In this document: piece after piece, positions 8,111 to 17,955 of the stretch
Numbering within the stretch: position 1 is the stretch's first letter
Layout: the number at the start of each line of letters is the position of its first letter
Source of the DNA: CAVQWT01 sp963717705
GTDB lineage: Bacteria > Pseudomonadota > Gammaproteobacteria > Burkholderiales > Casimicrobiaceae
NCBI GenBank assembly: GCA_963717705.1
Contig: CAVQWT010000007.1
Coordinates: forward strand, 1-64,000
Length of the DNA: 64,000 bases
Direction of reading: 5' to 3'
Made by a program: the position numbers and the translations under genes
Notes under the pieces: model-generated
Databases searched by the model: none
Seen by the model: only the letters and a program-made list of their open reading frames with translations
What the model was told of the DNA's origin: nothing

Positions 8111-11100
8111 ATGCTCCCCGACTACGCCGAACTCCACTGCCTGTCGAACTTCAGCTTCCTGCGCGGCGCGTCGCACCCCGAGGAGCTGGTCGAGCAGGCG
8201 AAGCGCGCCGGCTACGCGGCGATCGCCGTCACCGACGAGTGCTCGATGAGCGGCATCGTCCGCGCGCACCTGGCCGCGAAGGACGCCGGGCTCCACCTCG
8301 TCGTCGGCAGCGAGTTCACGCTCGACGACGGCACGCGGCTGGTGCTGCTGGCGCCCGACCGCGCCGCGTACGGCGACCTGTGCCAGCTCATCACGCGCGG
8401 CCGCCGCAACGCCGACAAGGGCCGCTACCGGCTGTCGCGCGCCGACGTCGCCGCGTTCGCCGCGGGCGTGCTCGCGCTGTGGCTGCCGCCGCGCGAACTG
8501 CGGCTCGAGGCCGCCGCCACGGTCGGCGACGAGACCGCAGGGGCGAGCGCCGCCGCGCCGGCCGGGTTGGCCGCCGCCGGGTCAGCCGGTCCGGCAGACG
8601 GCCCGGCGAGCGCCACGGTCGCCACCGCGGGCTGGGTCGCCGCCACCTTCCCCGGCCGCGCGTGGCTCGCCGTCGAGCTGCACGCCGAGGCCGACGACGC
8701 CGCACGGCTCGACGCGCTGCTCGGGCTCGCCGCGGCGACGGGCCTGCCGCCGGTCGCCGCCGGCGACGTCCACATGCACGTGCGGGCGCGGCGCGCGCTG
8801 CAGGACACGCTGACCGCGATCCGGCTCGGCCACCCCGCTCGCCGCCTGCGGCCACGCGCTCTTCCCCAACGGCGAGCGGCACCTGCGCTCGCGCGCGCGG
8901 CTGGCCACGCGCTACCCGGCCGCGCTGCTGGCCGAGACGGTGGCGATCGCCGCGCGCTGCACGTTCTCGCTGGACGAGCTGCGCTACGAGTACCCGGAGG
9001 AGATCGTGCCGGCGGGCGAGACGCCGGCGTCGTGGCTGCGCAAGCTGGTCGAGCGCGGGCTGGCGAAGCGGTATGCAGGCGCCGGGACGGACGGCGCCCG
9101 ACGCGAAGGACGCACCGAGGGCGATGGCCCGGGTGCCGACGTGGGGGCACGGGCGATCTCGGGGGAGCGGACGTTCCGCTGCACCGCGGCGCCGGCCGAG
9201 GTGCGCGCGCTGATCGAGCACGAGCTCGCGCTGATCGCCGAGCTACGCTACGAGCCCTACTTCCTCACCGTCCACGACATCGTCGCGTTCGCGCGCGGCC
9301 AGGGCATCCTGTGCCAGGGCCGCGGGTCGGCGGCGAACTCGGCGGTGTGCTACGCGCTGGGCATCACCGAAGTCGACCCGGCGCGGATGTCGATGCTGTT
9401 CGAGCGCTTCATCAGCAAGGAGCGCAACGAGCCGCCCGACATCGACGTCGACTTCGAGCACCAGCGGCGCGAGGAGGTCATCCAGTACATCTACGCCAAG
9501 TACGGCCGCCACCGCGCCGCGCTCGCGGCGACGCTGATCACCTACCGGCCGAAGAGCGCGGTGCGCGACGTCGGCAAGGCGCTGGGGCTCGACCTCGCGC
9601 AGGTCGAGCGCCTGACCGGCGTGTTCGCGTGGTGGGACGGCCGCGAGGTGAAGCCCGAGCGCATCCGCGAGGCCGGCTTCGCGCCCGACGCGCCGGTGAT
9701 CCGGCGGCTGGTGACGCTGGCCAACCGGCTGCTGGGCTTCCCGCGCCACCTGTCGCAGCACGTCGGCGGCTTCGTCATCGCCCGCGATCTCCTCGAACGG
9801 ATGGTGCCGGTGGAAAACGCGGCGATGGCCGAGCGCACGGTGATCCAGTGGGACAAGGACGACCTCGACGCCATGGGCCTGCTCAAGGTCGACTGCCTGG
9901 CGCTGGGCATGCTCTCGGCGATCCGCCGCGCGCTCGACCTGGTGGCGGAAGTGGGGTCAGGTTCAATTTCCGCGCGGACGGAAATGGCGGAAATGGGGTC
10001 AGGTTCAATTTCCCTGTTGGCGCGTGCCGATCCCGACGAAGGGGAAGGGAAATTGAACCTGACCCCACTTCCGCTGAACCTGACCCCATTTCCCAGGTCG
10101 ATGCAGGACATCCCGGCCGAGGATCCGCGGGTCTACGAGATGATCGGCCGCGCCGACACCGTCGGCGTGTTCCAGATCGAGTCGCGGGCGCAGCAGTCGA
10201 TGCTGCCGCGGCTCAAGCCCGCCAACTTCTACGATCTCGTCATCGAGGTGGCGATCGTGCGGCCGGGACCGATCCAGGGCGGCATGGTCCACCCGTACCT
10301 GCGGCGGCGGCAGGGCCTCGAGCCGGTCACCTATCCCAGCGAGGCGGTGAAGAGCGTGCTCGAGCGCACGCTCGGCGTGCCGATCTTCCAGGAACAGGTG
10401 ATGCAGCTCGCCATCGTCGCCGCCGGCTTCTCGCCGGGCGAGGCCGACCACCTGCGCCGCTCGATGGCGGCGTGGCGGCGCAAGGGCGGGCTCGAGAAGT
10501 TCGAGCAGCGGCTGGTCGATGGCATGGCGGCGCGCGGCTACCACGAAGGCTTCGCGCGGCAGATCTACCAGCAGATCCTGGGCTTCGGCGAATACGGCTT
10601 TCCCGAGTCGCACTCGGCGAGCTTCGCGCTGCTGGTCTACGTGTCGGCGTGGCTGAAGTGCCACCACCCGGCGGCGTTCACCGCGGCGCTGCTCAACTCG
10701 CTGCCGATGGGCTTCTACGCGCCGGCGCAGCTCGTCGCCGACGCGCGCCGCCACGACGTCGAGGTCCGTCCCGTCGACGTGCGCGCCAGCAACCACGACT
10801 GCACCCTCGAATTGGGGTCAGGTCCAATTAAGTCGGGGTCAGGTCGAATTTCCGGCGACGACCGCGGTGACGCCGGCGCGACCACCACCCGCGACCGACC
10901 GGGCACGGCGCCGACGCCCGCCCCCGCGCTGCGCCTCGGCCTGCGCCTCATCGCCGGGCTGTCGGAAGCCGGCGCGCTGCGGCTGATGGCGGCGCGCGCC
11001 GACGCGCCGTTCGCCTCGGTCGCCGACCTCGCCCACCGCGCCGCGCTCGACCCCCGCGACCTGACCGCGCTGGCCGACGCCGGCGCGCTGGCGGGCCTCG

Positions 11101-11627
11101 CCGGACATCGCCACGACGCGGTGTGGAACGTCGCCGGCGTCGAGCGCTTGCCGGGCCTGGTCGCGGGCAGCGAGTTCCACGAGGCGGCGCCCGAACTCAC
11201 CACGCCCACCGAAGGCCAGGACCTGGTCGCCGACTACCGCCGGCTGGGCCTGACCTTGGGACGGCACCCGCTGGCGCTGCTGCGCACCGAACTCACGCAG
11301 CGCCGGCTGGTCACCGCCGAAGCGATCGCCGCCGCGCCGCACGGCCGGCTCGCGCGCACCGCCGGCATCGTCATCGGCCGGCAGCGGCCCGACACCGCGA
11401 GCGGCGTCGTCTTCGTCACCCTCGAGGACGAGACCGGCACCGTCAACGTCATCGTCTGGCGCGACCTGTCCGACCGCCAGCGGCGCGAGCTATTGGGGTC
11501 GCGCCTGCTCGCCGTCTACGGCAAGGTCGAGCGCGAGGGCGCGGTGGTGCACCTCATCGCCGGCCACCTGGTCGACCTGTCGCCGCTGCTGGGATCGCTG
11601 CCGACGCGGTCGCGGGATTTCCATTGA
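8111..11627 (+). CDS. dnaE2: Error-prone DNA polymerase DnaE2, frameshifted and carrying in-frame repeat insertions
   Basis: SOS-type C-family polymerase alpha subunit used for translesion synthesis. ATG at 8111 gives MLPDYAELHCLSNFSFLRGAS, the PHP-domain start. The polymerase aspartates in PPDIDVDF (about 9433-9456) and KVDCLALG (about 9886-9909) are intact, as are the fingers (RPGPIQGGMVHPYLRRR) and the C-terminal OB fold. The reading frame changes after TLTAIRLGHP at 8831-8840 and resumes as ACGHALFPNGERHLRSRAR in the next frame; total length is 3n+1, a one-base insertion in a C-rich run. Repeat-derived peptides interrupt the frame at about 9945-10093 and 10814-10853 without breaking it. 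The usual partners imuA and imuB are absent from the window. Confidence 0.85.
9945..10093 (+). repeat. Nested REP-like palindrome inserted in dnaE2
   Basis: Four copies of a 19-base unit GGGGTCAGGTTCAATTTCC or close variants: two direct (9953-9971, 9995-10013) and two inverted (10048-10066 exact, 10075-10093 partial). The first and third copies, with their flanks, form a perfect 27-base inverted repeat (9945-9971 with 10048-10074), so the block can fold into a large nested hairpin. It encodes about 48 extra residues (GSGSIS... LNLTPFP) in a loop between LDLVAE and MQDIPAEDP, where DnaE2 proteins normally have only a short connection. Confidence 0.8.
10814..10853 (+). repeat. Second REP-like insertion in dnaE2
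   Basis: Two direct, slightly diverged copies of the same unit: GGGGTCAGGTCCAATT (10814-10829) and GGGGTCAGGTCGAATTTCC (10835-10853). The frame stays open and adds a Gly/Ser-rich peptide just after DCTLE, in the connector before the C-terminal helix-hairpin-helix part. It is a separate event from the 9945 block. Confidence 0.7.
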
Positions 11628-11732
11628 CTGCGCGCGCCGACCCCAGAACCGCACGCCCCCGCTTTCGCCAGCGCGAACCGGAAAGAAGCTCGACGCGCCG
11701 ATAATCCCGGCGCGCCCCGAACCTCGCTGCGA

Positions 11733-12005
11733 CTACTTCGCCGCCACCCGCCGCGGCAGGTACTTCTCCGCGCAGCGGATGATCTGGTCGTTGGTGGCGA
11801 AGCCCAGGCACATGCGCGCATCGGCGTCGGGGTCGACGGCCGCACGCGCCGGCCGGCTGGAGACCTTGGGCGGGCTGGCGGCCGGCGCCGGCTGGATGAC
11901 CCCGGACACGCCGGACTTCGCCGCCGGGGCGGCGGTCTGGGCGGCGGCCAGCGGCAGCGACGACAGCAGCAGGGCCAGTGCGGCGACAGCGACGGTGCGA
12001 TTCAT
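11733..12005 (-). CDS. Small secreted protein of unknown function
   Basis: 90 residues with a clear Sec signal peptide (MNRTVAVAALALLLSSLPLA, cleavage likely near AAAQ-TA), an Ala/Pro-rich middle, and a conserved-looking end DADARMCLGFATNDQIIRC followed by AEKYLPRR. The two cysteines could form a disulfide in the periplasm. I do not recognise a named family. The gene converges with dnaE2. Confidence 0.6.
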   Translation of the reverse strand: MNRTVAVAALALLLSSLPLAAAQTAAPAAKSGVSGVIQPAPAASPPKVSSRPARAAVDPDADARMCLGFATNDQIIRCAEKYLPRRVAAK

Positions 12006-12188
12006 GGTGGACGCCTCCTGGCGGGGTAGACCGTGACCGGTGGACAGTCAGGTTAACCGGCTCACCGGCCCCTGGGAAGCCCCTGCCACCCGTCCATGTA
12101 AGAATGCTGCACTGCGGCCGACCATGCCGTAACCCCCGCGGACGCCGACCCGCGGCTCACCCGCCCTGCCCCGACCCCCGAGGAACCC

Positions 12189-13625
12189 TTGGCCCGACCT
12201 GAATTCGACATCGTGGTGATCGGCGGCGGCGCCGGCGGCCTGGTCGTCGCCGCCGGCGGCGCGGCGCTGGGCGCCAGGGTCGCCTTGGTCGAGCGCCACA
12301 AGATGGGCGGCGACTGCCTCTGGTACGGCTGCGTGCCGTCCAAGACGCTGATCAAGTCGGCGCACGTCGCCCACGCGATGCGCCACGCCGATCGCTGGGC
12401 GCTCGACCCGGCGCCGCCTGCGGTCGACCTCGCCCGGGTGATGGAGCGCGTGGCCGGCGTCATCCGCGGCATCGAGCCCAACGACAGCCCCGAGCGCTTC
12501 CGCAGCCTCGGCGTCGACGTCATCCTCGGCGCCGGGCGCTTCATCGGGCCCGACGCGTTCGAGGTCGACGGCCGCCGGCTGACCGCGAAGACCTTCGTCA
12601 TCGCCACCGGTTCGCGGCCGGCGGTGCCGCCGATCCCCGGCCTCGACGCGGTGCCGTTCCTGACCAACGAGACGCTGTTCGACCTGCGCGAGAACGTGCC
12701 GCACCTGATCGTCGTCGGCGGCGGCCCGATCGGCTGTGAAATGGCGCAGGCGTTCCGGCGGCTGGGCAGCGAGGTGACCGTCGTCGACCTCTCGCCTGGC
12801 ATCCTGCCGCGCGAGGACGCCGACCTCGCCGCGGTCGTCCACCGCGCCATGATCGACGAAGGCGTGCGCTTTCACCTCGGCGCGACCATCGACCGCGTCG
12901 ACCGGGTTGGCGTTGGGGCCGGCGACATCCGCCTCACGCTGAAGCCCGCGCACGGCGGCGCCGTCCAGGTCGCCGGCACGCACCTGCTGCTGGCCGCGGG
13001 GCGCAAGGCCAACGTCGAGAGCCTGAACCTCGAGTCGGCCGGCGTCGTGGTCGACCACGGGCGGATCGTCAACACCGACCTGCGCACCGGCAACCCGAAC
13101 GTCTACGTCATCGGCGACGCGGCCGGCGGCTACCAGTTCACCCACGTCGCCGAGCACCACGCGGGCATCGTGCTGCGGCACGCGATCTTCCGGATGCGCT
13201 GGACCAAGCCGTCGCCGGTCGTGCCGTGGTGCACGTACACCGATCCCGAGCTCGCGCGCGTCGGGCTGTCGGAGACGGAAGCGAAGACCCGCGGCGTGGA
13301 CCATCGCGTCTACCGCTTCCCGTTCGAGGAGAACGACCGCGCGCGGGCCGAGGGCGAGACCGAGGGCTTCGCCAAGCTCGTCACCGCGCCCAAGGGCCGG
13401 ATCCTCGGCGCGGCGATCGTCGGCCCGCACGCCGGCGAGCTGATCGCCGAATACGCGCTGGCGCTGACCAAGGGCATGAAGGCCGCCGACATCTCGTCGA
13501 CGATCCACACGTACCCGACGCTGGCGCAGATCAACCGCCGCGTCGCCGACCAGCGGCAGAAGGAAGGCCTGACGCCGTCGTCGAAGGCGTGGATCCGGCG
13601 CATCTTCGGGCTGCAGGGGACGTGA
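12189..13625 (+). CDS. FAD-dependent disulfide oxidoreductase, mercuric-reductase/dihydrolipoyl-dehydrogenase-like
   Basis: 478-residue flavoprotein with the N-terminal FAD fingerprint GGGAGG (12-17), the redox-active pair in CLWYGC (Cys43, Cys48), and the C-terminal HTYPT segment carrying the catalytic His. The Glu that normally follows in dihydrolipoyl dehydrogenase is Gln here (TLAQ). There is no N-terminal HMA domain and no C-terminal Cys pair, so true mercury reduction is unlikely. It starts with TTG, supported by GAGGA just upstream. The stop is two bases before a TVP38-type membrane gene; this pair commonly accompanies ArsS-type radical SAM clusters. Confidence 0.85.
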   Translation: MARPEFDIVVIGGGAGGLVVAAGGAALGARVALVERHKMGGDCLWYGCVPSKTLIKSAHVAHAMRHADRWALDPAPPAVDLARVMERVAGVIRGIEPNDSPERFRSLGVDVILGAGRFIGPDAFEVDGRRLTAKTFVIATGSRPAVPPIPGLDAVPFLTNETLFDLRENVPHLIVVGGGPIGCEMAQAFRRLGSEVTVVDLSPGILPREDADLAAVVHRAMIDEGVRFHLGATIDRVDRVGVGAGDIRLTLKPAHGGAVQVAGTHLLLAAGRKANVESLNLESAGVVVDHGRIVNTDLRTGNPNVYVIGDAAGGYQFTHVAEHHAGIVLRHAIFRMRWTKPSPVVPWCTYTDPELARVGLSETEAKTRGVDHRVYRFPFEENDRARAEGETEGFAKLVTAPKGRILGAAIVGPHAGELIAEYALALTKGMKAADISSTIHTYPTLAQINRRVADQRQKEGLTPSSKAWIRRIFGLQGT

Positions 13626-13627
13626 CG

Positions 13628-14374
13628 ATGCGCGCCCCGGATCCGGCGCTGGAGGCGCGACCGTCCACTCCAGCTGCGTCGGTGCGCGGCCGCGCGCTCA
13701 AGCTCGTGCTGCTGGCGCTGTTCGTCGGCGTGGTCGTCGCGTTCTTCGCGCTGGGCGGCCAGAACTACCTGACGCTCGACACCATCAAGGCCAACCGTGA
13801 CGCGCTGCTCGCCTTCACGCAGCAGCATTTCGCGGCTGCGCTGGTCATCGCCTTTGTCGTCTACGCCGGCGCGACGGCGTTCAGCCTGCCCGGCGGCCTG
13901 CTGATGTCGCTGACGACGGGCTTCATCTTCGGCCGCTGGGTCGGCACCGCGCTGGTCGTCGCCGCCGCCACCGTCGGGGCGACGCTGGTGTTCCTGGCGG
14001 CGCGCTACATCTTCGCCGACGCCGCCCGCCGGCGGCTGGGGGCGCTGGGCGAGAGAATCAACGCCGGCTTCACCGAGAATGCGTTCAATTACATGCTGTT
14101 CCTGCGGCTGGTGCCGGTCTTTCCGTTCTTTCTGGTGAACCTTGCGCCGGCTTTCACGTCCATACCCCTGCGGACCTACGCGCTGGCGACGCTGATCGGC
14201 ATCGTCCCGGGCACCTTCGTGTTCGTCAACCTCGGCCAGACGCTGGGCCGGATCGACTCGCTGATGGGGCTGGTGTCCGTCGAAACGCTCGGCGCGTTCG
14301 CCCTGCTCGGTGTGTTCGCGCTGTTGCCCGTGCTGCTGAAGAAGCTCAAGTCGCGGAGTGGAGAACGCAAGTGA
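13628..14374 (+). CDS. TVP38/TMEM64 family membrane protein
   Basis: 248-residue DedA/SNARE-associated-fold protein with about six membrane segments. The central FSLPGGLLMSLTTGFIFG stretch and the later RLVPVFPFFLVNLAPAF are diagnostic of the TVP38/YdjX group. The transport role is unknown. ATG at 13628 is two bases after the reductase stop; its own TGA overlaps a GTG start of the next small frame. Confidence 0.85.
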   Translation: MRAPDPALEARPSTPAASVRGRALKLVLLALFVGVVVAFFALGGQNYLTLDTIKANRDALLAFTQQHFAAALVIAFVVYAGATAFSLPGGLLMSLTTGFIFGRWVGTALVVAAATVGATLVFLAARYIFADAARRRLGALGERINAGFTENAFNYMLFLRLVPVFPFFLVNLAPAFTSIPLRTYALATLIGIVPGTFVFVNLGQTLGRIDSLMGLVSVETLGAFALLGVFALLPVLLKKLKSRSGERK

Positions 14375-14533
14375 ACCTGGCAACGACGCTCGAACTCACG
14401 GTCCCCGACCACGTCGAGACGGTCGCCCTCTGCGGCGGCCCGTACTCGAACTTCGCCGCGGTCGACCGCGCGACGCCGCCGCTTTCGTTCGACTACACCC
14501 CTGCCGATTCCCCCACCCGCATCCTGGATTTCC

Positions 14534-15496
<963 letters not shown>

Positions 15497-15589
15497 CGGT
15501 CGCTGCCGGCGCCCTGCCGCGGCCGCTGCCGTGGCGCTGAACATGCCGACGCTGCACGCCGCGCGATCGGTGCCCCGCCGGGGCCTGCG

Positions 15590-16440
15590 ATGAAGAAGCG
15601 CCTGTCGATCGTCGTGCCGACGCTGAACGAGGCGGCCGGCATCGTCGCCGCGCTCGAGTCGCTCGCCCCATTGCGCGCCGCCGGCCACGAGGTGATCGTC
15701 GTCGACGGCGGCAGCGTCGACGGCACCGCCCTCGCCGCCCGGCCGCACGCCGACGTGGTGCTGACCGCCGCGCGCGGACGGGCGGTGCAGATGAACGCCG
15801 GCGCCGCGGTCGCGACCGGCGACGTGCTGCTGTTCCTGCACGCGGACACGCGGCTGCCCGCGGACGCGGCCGTTGCGATCGTCGCGGCGCTGGCCGAACC
15901 GGCGACCGTCGATCTTCGCCCGCGATGGGGACGCTTCGACGTGCGCATCGACGGCCGCCCGCGCGTTCTGCGGCTGGTGGCCGCGCTGATGAATTTGCGT
16001 TCGCGGCTGACCGGGATCGCGACCGGCGACCAGGGCATGTTCGTCACCCGCGCGCTGTTCGACGAGGCCGGCGGCTTCCCCGCGCAGCCGCTGATGGAGG
16101 ACGTCGCGCTGTCGCGGCGCCTCAAGTCGATCGCGGGACGGCCGGCGTGCCTGGCGTCACGCGTCGTCACGTCGGGGCGCCGCTGGGAGGCGCGGGGGCC
16201 GTGGCGCACGATCTTCCTGATGTGGCGATTGCGCTTCGACTACTGGCGCGGCGTCGATCCGGGGGAGCTCGCCCGCCGCTACGCGCCGCGTTCGGCGAAC
16301 GGGACGATGCCGCGCTCCGCCGCACCCGCCGCACCCGCCGCATCCGCCCAGCCGCCCGCCACGTCCTCCGCGTCCTTCGCGTCCTTCGCCACGTCCTCCG
16401 CGTCCGCCGCGCCCGCCGCGCGCCGCCGAGCCGACCGTCG
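15590..16440 (+). CDS. TIGR04283-type glycosyltransferase; no stop codon reached, probably fused to the next ORF
   Basis: GT2-fold transferase domain of about 237 residues, with start MKKRLSIVVPTLNEAAGI, nucleotide motif VVDGGSVDGT, and LLFLHADTRLP and GDQGMFVTRALFDEAGGFP further on. Homology ends at ELARRYAPRS near 16300, then an Ala/Ser linker runs to about 16427. The frame has no stop there and stays open, in a meaningless frame, to 18106. Moving one base forward in the linker joins it to the TIGR04282 domain. I read this as a one-base insertion inside low-complexity DNA that hides a fusion. The end given is the domain/linker limit, not a stop. Confidence 0.7.
16316..16427 (+). repeat. Low-complexity Ala/Ser linker DNA
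   Basis: GC-rich triplet-like repeats (GCGTCC, TTCGCG, CCGCAC). An 18-base unit, GCCACGTCCTCCGCGTCC, occurs at 16358-16375 and 16388-16405. Read in the glycosyltransferase frame it gives SASFASFATSSASAAPAA, like the second linker at 17123-17170. Confidence 0.65.
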
Positions 16441-16442
16441 GG

Positions 16443-17939
16443 GTGGTCGCCGCAGCCACGGCGCCGATCCTGCAGGTGTTCGTCAAGGCGCCCGTGCCCG
16501 GCCACGTGAAGACCCGGCTGGCCGCGACGATCGGCGACGACGCCGCCGCGGCCGTCTACGTCCGGCTGGTCGAGCGCACGCTGGACGCCGCAGTCGCGGC
16601 CCGTGCGGCGGGGACCGTCTCGGCGGTCGAGCTGTGGTGTGCCGCGCCCGACACCTCCGACGCCGCGTCCGCCGCGGCCCCGACACGTCCGGTGCATCCG
16701 ATGCGTCCGGTGCATCCGGCGCTGGCGCGCTGGGCCGCGCGCAGTGGCGCCACGCTACAGCCGCAGCACGGCGCCGACCTCGGCGCGAAGATGCACGCGG
16801 CTGTGCGCTCGGCCCTCGCCCGCGGGCGGCCGGCGCTGCTCGTCGGCACCGACTGTCCGGGATTCGACGCCGCGCGGCTCGCCGCCGCCGCCGCGGCGCT
16901 GCGCGACCGCGACGCGGTGTTCATCCCGGCCGAGGACGGCGGCTACGTGCTGGTCGGGCTGGCGCGCGACCTCGACGTCTTCAGCGGGATCGAGTGGAGC
17001 CGCGCCGACGTGATGGCCGCGACCCGGGCGCGACTCGCCGCGCTGGGCGCACGCTGGGTCGAGCTGCCCGCGCTGTGGGACGTCGACCTGCCCGCGGACC
17101 TCGAGCGGCTCGCGGCGCAGGATTCGTCGTTCGCGTCGTTCGCGTCCTCCGCGTCGTCCGCGGCGCGTGCATCCCGCCGGATCGTCGCCAGCCCCGTCGC
17201 GGCTGTGGCGGGCCTCGCCACGCTGGCGGCGGTGGCGATGGCGGTGTTGCCGCAGGCGCGCGCAGCCGACGGCGACCTCGCCGTCGGGGCGTTCTCCCGT
17301 GCCGCGCCGGGGGCCACGCTGCCGGCCGACTGGACGCCCCTTACCTTCCCCCGGATCGACCGGCACACGGGCTACGCGCTCGTTGCCGATCCGGCCGCCG
17401 GCACCGTGGTGCGCGCGGACGCCGATGCGTCGGCGTCCGGGCTCGTCCGCAAGCTGGACGCGCCCGCGGCCGAACGTCCGCTGCTGCGCTGGTCGTGGAA
17501 GGTGGACAAGGTCATCGAGCGCGGCGACGTCACCCGCAAGGAAGGCGACGACTACCCGGCGCGCATCTACGTGTCGTTCCGCTACGCGCCCGAGCGGCTG
17601 TCGCTGGTCGAGCGCGCGAAGTACGCCGCGGCGCGCGTGCTGTACGGCGAGTATCCGCCGCACGCCGGGCTCAACTACATCTGGGACGCCAAGGCAGCGG
17701 TCGGCACGACGGTGCCCAATCCGTTCACCGACCGCGTGCGGATGATCGTCGTCGAGCGCGGGAAGGGCAACCTCGGCCAATGGCGGAGCTACGAGCGCGA
17801 CATCGTCGCCGACTACCGGCGCGCATTCGGCGAGGACCCGCCGCCGATCGCCGGCATCGCGCTGATGACCGACGCCGACAACACCGGCGAATCGGCGATC
17901 GCGTACTACGGCGACATCACGCTGGCGCCGCGGCGCTGA
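16443..17939 (+). CDS. TIGR04282 (DUF2064, CofC-like) domain fused to a DUF3047 domain
   Basis: 498 residues in two parts. Residues 1 to about 225 are a CofC/MobA-like nucleotidyltransferase fold: QVFVKAPVPGHVKTRLA, GTDCPGFD, PAEDGGYVLVGL, LWDVDLPADLERL. After a linker (DSSFASFASSASSAARASRR) comes a hydrophobic stretch ending in PQARAAD that looks like an internal signal or membrane helix, then DUF3047 (about 275-498) with WSWKVDKVIERGDVTRKEGD, HAGLNYIWDAKAAVGT and MTDADNTGESAIAYYGDI. DUF3047 is normally a separate secreted protein, so the fusion would put the first domain in the cytoplasm and the second in the periplasm. The GTG start at 16443 is weakly supported. Confidence 0.75.
   Translation: MVAAATAPILQVFVKAPVPGHVKTRLAATIGDDAAAAVYVRLVERTLDAAVAARAAGTVSAVELWCAAPDTSDAASAAAPTRPVHPMRPVHPALARWAARSGATLQPQHGADLGAKMHAAVRSALARGRPALLVGTDCPGFDAARLAAAAAALRDRDAVFIPAEDGGYVLVGLARDLDVFSGIEWSRADVMAATRARLAALGARWVELPALWDVDLPADLERLAAQDSSFASFASSASSAARASRRIVASPVAAVAGLATLAAVAMAVLPQARAADGDLAVGAFSRAAPGATLPADWTPLTFPRIDRHTGYALVADPAAGTVVRADADASASGLVRKLDAPAAERPLLRWSWKVDKVIERGDVTRKEGDDYPARIYVSFRYAPERLSLVERAKYAAARVLYGEYPPHAGLNYIWDAKAAVGTTVPNPFTDRVRMIVVERGKGNLGQWRSYERDIVADYRRAFGEDPPPIAGIALMTDADNTGESAIAYYGDITLAPRR
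16686..16718 (+). repeat. 15-base tandem repeat inside the TIGR04282 domain
   Basis: CGTCCGGTGCATCCG at 16686-16700 and 16704-16718, 18 bases apart and therefore in frame; it encodes RPVHPMRPVHP in a surface-loop region. Confidence 0.6.
17123..17170 (+). repeat. Second Ser/Ala/Phe linker repeat
   Basis: TCGTTCGCG and TCCTCCGCG units between the TIGR04282 and DUF3047 domains, translated as SSFASFASSASSA. Same composition as 16316-16427. Confidence 0.6.
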
Positions 17940-17955
17940 AGGCGCTGCCCCCGGG

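Noticed and set aside
8831..8840. Programmed ribosomal frameshift in dnaE2
   Set aside because: No slippery heptamer, stimulatory structure or family precedent; an inserted base explains it.
6013..9213. A 1066-codon plus-strand frame
   Set aside because: Spans the carboxypeptidase antisense and dnaE2 in a wrong frame; no protein family visible.
9945..10853. CRISPR-like repeats in dnaE2
   Set aside because: Spacing is irregular, copies occur in both orientations, and there are no spacers of even size; REP-like palindromes fit better.
12189..13625. Mercuric reductase (merA)
   Set aside because: No HMA domain, no C-terminal vicinal Cys pair and no mer genes nearby; only the general disulfide reductase fold is supported.
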